From Desulfocapsa sp. (lineage in GTDB: Bacteria > Desulfobacterota > Desulfobulbia > Desulfobulbales > Desulfocapsaceae), in the NCBI GenBank assembly GCA_013792135.1, contig VMSP01000110.1, forward strand, positions 58,810-122,809: DNA of 64,000 bases, in the 5' to 3' direction. Positions 62,701 to 64,000 of the stretch are shown here, piece by piece; positions within the stretch are counted from its first letter, which is position 1, and each line of letters starts with the position of its first letter. The position numbers were made by a program, and so were the translations under genes. A model generated the notes under the pieces. It made no database searches and was not told the DNA's origin. It worked only from the letters and a program-made list of their open reading frames with translations.

Positions 62701-63731
62701 GGGGTCGAGATCATGGAAATACTGGTATATCCGGAAGGCAGGGTGTCGCGGATTTGTACATTGGCTGCGCTCATCGGGCCATTATTGGTAGCAGTCAAAG
62801 TGAACTGGGCAGGTTGGCCGCCGATGACCGGATTCGTGGTCACGCTTTTGGCAATGGCCATGTCGGTACCGTCGATCACGGTGAGATCATGGGTGGCGGT
62901 GTTGTTGTCCGGTTTCGGATCTGCGGTAGACGCGCTGACCGAGGCGGCATTGGTGATGGCGCCGGTGGTGGCTTTTGTTACCTGTACACGGAAATGGAAG
63001 ATTGAAGTGGCAGAAACCGCAAGAGATGAGGCGGTACAGGTGACGACCTGGCTAGCGGCAGAACAGCTCCAATCACTGTCCTGGTTGGCGGCGGGATTGG
63101 CATTGTCGGCCACAAAGATCAGGCCGGTGGGCAGAGTATCTGACAGGGTGAGAGTGCTGGCCGGATAAGGGCCGTTGTTGGTGACGGTGAAATCATAAGT
63201 GACGATGCTGCCGCCCGGAGCTGGATTCGGGGTTCCTGTTTTGGAGCTGAGTTGCAGGTCAGCGCTGGTCACCAATTGGGTGGTAACCATCTCTGTGTCG
63301 TTGCTGGTGTTGGAGTTCTCAGCCGCGCCAGTGGTGGCAGTCAGGGTGTAGATACCTGTTGCATCCGGCGCCAGAACGTGGAAATCGACATTTTTTTGCG
63401 AAGTGATGGTGGACCAGTCGCAGCGGATTTTATCGCTTCCACCGGCACTTGGGGAGCTTCCTGAATATAAACAGCCGGGGTCATTAACCGAGACGAAGGT
63501 GAAATCGGCTGGCAGGGGAATCTCGAGCCAGGCGTCTGTGACCGGATTCGCTATGTCATTGCTCTTCACCACCACCGAGTAAACCACTTCGCCCCTGGCT
63601 GGAACAGGATCCGGATTGTCAAGGAAGCTGGTTGGCTGTATATCGGCAGCAGCATGGGCGGTTTGGCCGTGCAGGGTAAGCAATAGAAAGCAGAGCAGGG
63701 CCGTTAACAGCAGAAAGGTGGGCTTGCGCAT
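50727..63731 (-). CDS. Giant secreted repeat protein: DUF11, SdrD-B and IEK-type DUF11 arrays with beta-propeller-like C-terminus
   Basis: About 4334 residues from the ATG at 63731, preferred over a TTG at 63800 because it gives a clean Sec signal (MRKPTF, hydrophobic core, cleavage after TAHA). Order along the protein: 8 DUF11/CARDB-like beta-sandwich domains (A/T-D-I/L/M-x starts); 9 SdrD B-like domains (IGNRVWxDxNxNGxQD, calcium-type loops); 15 near-identical IEKxTNxxDADxxxG domains with HYFG ends; a C-terminal region of about 280 residues with YVT-like strands and six-bladed-propeller style repeats (IAIDRNGILYAVAG). No LPXTG, PEP-CTERM or T9SS sorting signal is present; the protein ends CFPVCR. 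It is probably a long surface or extracellular adhesin. The export route is unknown; the T2SS is one candidate. Confidence 0.9.
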   Translation of the reverse strand: MRKPTFLLLTALLCFLLLTLHGQTAHAAADIQPTSFLDNPDPVPARGEVVYSVVVKSNDIANPVTDAWLEIPLPADFTFVSVNDPGCLYSGSSPSAGGSDKIRCDWSTITSQKNVDFHVLAPDATGIYTLTATTGAAENSNTSNDTEMVTTQLVTSADLQLSSKTGTPNPAPGGSIVTYDFTVTNNGPYPASTLTLSDTLPTGLIFVADNANPAANQDSDWSCSAASQVVTCTASSLAVSATSIFHFRVQVTKATTGAITNAASVSASTADPKPDNNTATHDLTVIDGTDMAIAKSVTTNPVIGGQPAQFTLTATNNGPMSAANVQIRDTLPSGYTSISMISTPAGWNCTIDDISDPPVITCSIASVVAGASSVFTISTTPPTTAAIVTHQNSAQIATTTTDPIGSNDNVTVSYTVNPDIADLSISKSKSPDPVAQGSDIASTIVVHNNGPRPADPVQVVDVLSGGETYLSYSGENWTCAHNGINPGGTVTCSYSFVPLANGTNAATLTIITTATNAGVLTNTACTGGSGGSSTPGYGDTNTGNNCANGSVTSTTEQADLVVTKTTSDPDIDPAENSFTYTVTIHNNGLDTAEAIDFRDTVPQYIAAGSGGRPATSLSATPSQGSCTISNALMQCNLGDLANSATATVNITVTRPMRDGTLTNTASAYSTLTGDPNRTNNVDSVAVTVQPVTDIEVTDKSVTYAEQPDPILAGTIATYTIQVRNNGPSTAQTVTLADVFSGEAFDFIDSSVAGGGSCVYTAATTTTLDCSLGDMNANTTKAITVRIRPDHNVTPVGPWQIDNTATVSMVTTDSNPANNSKTENLPIVLGVADLSITKNESPSFTEPVRFVPLGTNYIVFKIDIANNGPSLATGVNFTDTMNSVSPATGQRIKFVEDTANPDGTTDALNICDKVGTTFVVGAVTSPEITCALANDSAYPQGRLASGTRYTRYLVFEVLDSPDAVSGDSYHDVATVTAHETEPTPGNNTEDESTTVRTIVDLGLVKTASKSPVEVEESFSYTLTVTNYGPGKSPGTTVTDTLPPGMVLTGSPTVNPPATGTCTGIAGNTSFNCDLGLIDNSVLPATITINVPSKVTSWTSTKENCSSVTSLAPEPFPVDPHLNGGCLTIDVFKPATLGDFVWLDRNANGVQNSEPGINNVTVNLLDAGSTLVATTTTNASGAYSFTINHAADYYVEVVKPATYFISPKDAAAPATDATDSDISTGTGRTNVITVNYGDTITTVDAGLYQQVSLGDRVWHDSNANGTQNAGELGIPGVTVTLYSAGPDTIFWTGDDVTVSSTTTDASGMYLFPSLTPGDYAIQIAPPAGLGYLPSPVQNANPNTDSNTDSNIASTLSPGIYRSGVITLSSQSEPINDGDTDTNSNLSLDFGLVLPGSIGNRVWLDEDSNRIQDAGEPGIANVTVQLRNSGGTLIAATTTDSHGGYLFTGVTPGTYFVKVLAASLATGLSQTTTYSTAGTDFGNQNQTPANGYSLSVTSAGKNLTADFGYNWSPTADVTGGTNTGAIGNRVWIDHDGNGIQDPGETEVKGVELTLFRAGADGLFWTGDDVTVTTTTTADDGSYIFDNLAAGAYTVEVTGSGSASHDILSSTNYTQTGDPDHFASNAATAPTGTAGDHESTIPIILAPGDTFINVDFGYQPSGALLYGIGNTVWLDFNRDGIMDPSESGIPGVVVGLKNASGNFIATTTTDSSGNYLFTDLPDGAYTVAIIDSENILAALKATYDQDNGTTGPNGQSTLTLAGSNNLDQDFGYIPISTEAGTGAIGDTIFLDRDADNTPGPGEGMEGVRVFLKDAGNTIIAFTFTNKNGRYFFGGLAAGTYTVAVDTTTLTTGLTNTVDPDGGTASTSSVTIGAGGINMVQDFGYIATVPGTIGNLVWKDRNADGVYDADGLDNILGNIDDETPLAGVSIKLYRDLDNDLRIDFNEPLIATTTTDVNGAYQFTQLPAGRYIIKVTDTSNVLEGFWHSLGTASINNNSQADYYPVNLAAGGAIVVADFGYYYQPGSIGNRAWKDEDVNGLYSAGTDSGIANVTVSLAIQYPNGTTTTIKTLTDGNGNYLFQNLLLDEHHDGRGTYGTGGNEPRHTITVDETTIPAPLVSIYPTRTRNTDSTTVGGTASDEDTNDLGSDSPRGEPAYPPMGSSDITNDFGYFVPSSIGDKVWDDSNGNGIQDIGESGRMGVSVQLLDGSGNPVNNPLLPGIPYIMPTDANGNYQFTYLIPGTYQVKFIPPADTGFTGQNSGGDDSLDSDPDPTTGITTTITLGIGEDNLTVDAGLIGAAINIEKTTNTVDADSAPGVLLAVGDAITWTYVVTNTGNADLSGVTVTDDKIGAITCPQTTLAVAESMTCTATGTAVAGQYANIGSVVASPPSGSAVSDSDPSHYLAASTTTPAIDIEKATNGQDADTGSGPVIAVGNAVTWTYVVTNTGNAALTSVTVTDDKIGAISCPKTALALAESMTCTAMGTTVAGQYTNLGSVTATPPSGPNVTDTDPSHYFGSSGSNFAAINLEKSTNNQDADTTPGPYIEIGSAVTWRYVVTNTGSTSLTGVTVTDNILAGTEINCPNDGNTDNIISSLAAGAFATCTASGSSAIGQYSNTGSVTGTPPTGPSVTDTDPSHYFGSSSQIDLEKHTNGQDADTAIGPYLIAGSTVNWTYIVTNTGNTTINGVTVTDDKGVAVSCPTTILAAGASMTCTASATAIAGQYANIGTVVGTSLSGTNVTDSDPSHYFGSAPAINIEKATNGQDADSGTGPYMEIGDAITWTYVVSNTGNTTLTNVTVTDDKIAGAGIHCPNDGNTDNIIATLAIGASATCSATGTAASGQYANLGTAIGTPPVGANVTDTDPSHYFGSSPALTIEKATNGQDADTGTGPYIETGNAVTWTYVVSNTGNSPLTNISVTDNIINIANINCPADGNTDNIIASMAAGTSATCSATGIALAGQYTNIGTAIGTPPVGANVTDTDPSHYFGSSPALTIEKATNGQDADTGTGPLVETGNAVTWTYFVSNTGNTTLTNVTVTDDKIAGAGIHCPNDGNTDNIISTLAAGASATCSATGIAATGQYANIGTATGTPPVGANIIATDPSHYFGSSPALTIEKATNGQDADSGTGPYTETGNAVTWTYVVENTGNTTLANVTVTDDIVNSTDIHCPNDGNIDNIIATLAVGASATCSATGIAAPGQYANIGTAIGTPPIGANVNATDPSHYFGSSPALTIEKATNGQDADSGTGPYIETGNAVTWTYVVENTGNTTLANVTVTDDKINSTDIHCPADGNTDNIIATLAAGASATCSATGIAAPGQYANLGTAIGTPPVGAIVTATDPSNYFGSTPAITIEKATNGQDADSGTGPYIETGNAVTWSFVVSNTGNTALTNVTVTDDIVNSTNIHCPDDGNTDNIIATLPVGASATCSATGIAIAGQYANIGTVIGTPPVGANVTNTDPSHYFGSTPAITIEKATNGQDADSGTGPYVETGNAITWTYVISNTGNSPLTNVTVTDDIVDSTTIHCPDDGNTDNIIATLAAGASATCSATGIAAPGQYANIGTATGTPPVGANVTNTDPSHYFGSTPAITIEKATNGQDADSGTGPYVETGNAITWTYVVSNTGNSPLTNVTVTDDIVDSATIHCPDDGNTDNIIATLAAGASATCSATGIAAPGQYANIGTAIGTPPVGANVTNTDPSHYFGSTPTLTIEKSTNGQDADSGTGPYIETGDAVTWTYVVSNTGNSPLINVTITDDKVNSASILCPDDGNTDNIIATMAAGASATCSATGIAAPGQYANIGTAIGTPPVGANVTDTDPSHYFGSSPAISIEKATNGEDADSETGPYVETGNAVIWSYVVSNTGNTTLTNVTVTDDIVDSARILCPDDGNTDNIIATLAAGASATCTATGTAAPGQYANIGTATGTPPVGANVTDTDPSHYYGDDGIIDIEKATNNEDADTEPGPKISVNRNVTWSYVVTNNGHFTLSQITVTDDKEGSITCPLDTLNAGESMTCTATGKAIKGQYENTGSVTAKTPENKTVTDSDLSHYLGSAPWILFMPAIIPRCPPIPDYCYMVADGDNISSTNSPLFKFTFKTDSLELLNRLGVNNVETITLSLDGKILYSANDGYFGTINVTPGKTNSFIPIGQIGKGRGALGVITMFDIDGLSFDPTTSILYATVRRGEGSDNQLDLLIQINPTTGKIVSNAFGAGVDYVVIATASIENSDVDDIAIDRNGILYAVAGNSGGGGGDNLVIINKQTGAVQNYGTLHSQGTPIQDMEGLTFYNTTTLYGTTGYEFQGMGTANTLYRINKDNGEVTPVKQLEQNLNGYIPSDFEAVSCFPVCR
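51608..56860 (-). repeat. 15-unit IEK domain array, ten periods of exactly 357 bp
   Basis: The boundary sequence (plus strand ACCGAAGTAG or close variants) recurs at 51939, 52296, 52653, 53010, 53367, 53724, 54081, 54438, 54795, 55152 and 55509, giving ten steps of exactly 357 bp (119 codons). Flanking units are shorter or longer (327 bp, 379 bp, then SdrD-type). Neighbouring units at 52653-53367 are nearly identical, consistent with recent unequal exchange. Confidence 0.92.
56860..60350 (-). repeat. Nine SdrD B-like domains in the giant gene
   Basis: Nine copies of (I/L)G(D/N)xxW(L/H/K)DxNxDGxxDxxE and NYxF-type closing strands. They diverge clearly from each other, so they are older than the IEK array. 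The DxNxxG loops suggest calcium-dependent rigidity, as in staphylococcal Sdr B domains. Confidence 0.85.
60360..63650 (-). repeat. Eight N-terminal DUF11-like domains
   Basis: Each starts with (A/T/V)D(I/L/M) followed by NPxP or DPxxxG and NNGP, and ends TATV-type strands. The repeated NNGP(x)A motif is diagnostic for DUF11/CARDB-like beta sandwiches. They are diverged, with no shared DNA period. Confidence 0.8.
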
Positions 63732-63800
63732 ATTTTTTCTTTGGTTAGTAAAAGAGGGTTCGAAAAACAGCTTGAGGGTAAAAGTAAGATTGAGAATCAA

Positions 63801-63830
63801 TTTCTAACTTGGACAAGTGCTTTATGTCAA
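63801..63830 (-). promoter_or_regulatory. Candidate sigma-70 promoter of the giant gene
   Basis: On the minus strand TTGACA (63825-63830, perfect -35) is followed after 18 nt by TAGAAA (63801-63806, 4/6 match to TATAAT). This would give a leader of about 60 nt to the ATG at 63731. The -10 is weak, so this is tentative. The remaining bases to 64000 hold no gene; another TTGACA on the plus strand at the extreme right edge may start the next unit. Confidence 0.4.
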
Positions 63831-64000
63831 GAAATATCTCAGCTATTCCCGATATGTCGAAAACATCAATAAGAACAAGGGAGTAGAAATAATGTGTTCG
63901 CAAACTTTGTCACATCCTTAAAAAGATCATGAGCAACCTAACTATTTGTTTTTATAATATAAAAAATCTAAGCGCCGACATATTTTTTACTTGACAAGGA

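Overview
The window reads as a chromosomal segment of an anaerobic or microaerophilic Gram-negative bacterium, most likely a Desulfobacterota (deltaproteobacterial) member close to the Desulfobulbales. This is an inference from gene content: a type II secretion operon with GspN, a DVU0298-like HEAT protein, cytochrome bd with a DUF4492 leader gene, a CydA-like/multiheme cytochrome c pair, ferritin, two chemoreceptors and a short-form ThiC-family enzyme. No rRNA, tRNA, CRISPR array, transposase or phage gene was seen.

Layout. 1-5.5 kb: a left-truncated zinc-ribbon membrane protein with a 12-residue Pro/Glu repeat, a MITE-like inverted repeat, a chemoreceptor with a Cys-rich cytoplasmic insert, and a secreted beta-helix protein. 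5.5-17.1 kb (minus strand): one long type II secretion operon in the order gspG-H-I-J-K-L-M-N-C-D-E, with no gspF. 17.5-26 kb: a ThiC-family enzyme plus a small membrane protein, a cNMP/PATAN protein, guanine deaminase, ferritin, a HEAT protein, a nitrilase-RfaE2 fusion and a second chemoreceptor. 26-35.5 kb: recA-cinA-mtaB and mnmA on the minus strand, then a U32 tRNA-hydroxylation protein, a SulP-STAS-cNMP transporter and truA on the plus strand. 35.6-40 kb: a signalling operon (multi-sensor kinase, REC-GGDEF cyclase, stand-alone receiver). 40.2-48.3 kb: two adjacent bd-type respiratory modules. One is a CydA-like protein with an octaheme CydA-like fusion and a DsrE-like protein; the other is canonical cydAB with an Fe-S Rrf2 regulator, a DUF4492 gene and an unannotated 30-residue membrane peptide. 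48.3-50.6 kb: an unusual AAA+ protein. 50.7-63.7 kb: a single 13-kb gene for a secreted repeat protein of about 4330 residues.

Working together, the T2SS operon would export folded proteins across the outer membrane; the beta-helix protein and the giant protein both carry Sec signals but are not proven substrates. The two chemoreceptors and the kinase/GGDEF/receiver cluster suggest a motile, surface-switching lifestyle. The bd modules, ferritin and the Fe-S Rrf2 regulator suggest handling of oxygen or redox stress.

The most unexpected signal is a family of short nested palindromes in intergenic gaps. Five of them begin exactly at the stop codon of the upstream gene. Two copies (23.6-23.8 kb and 47.95-48.08 kb) keep the same two-hairpin frame while the stems differ in sequence yet remain paired. 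One copy supplies the ribosome binding site and start codon of gspK.
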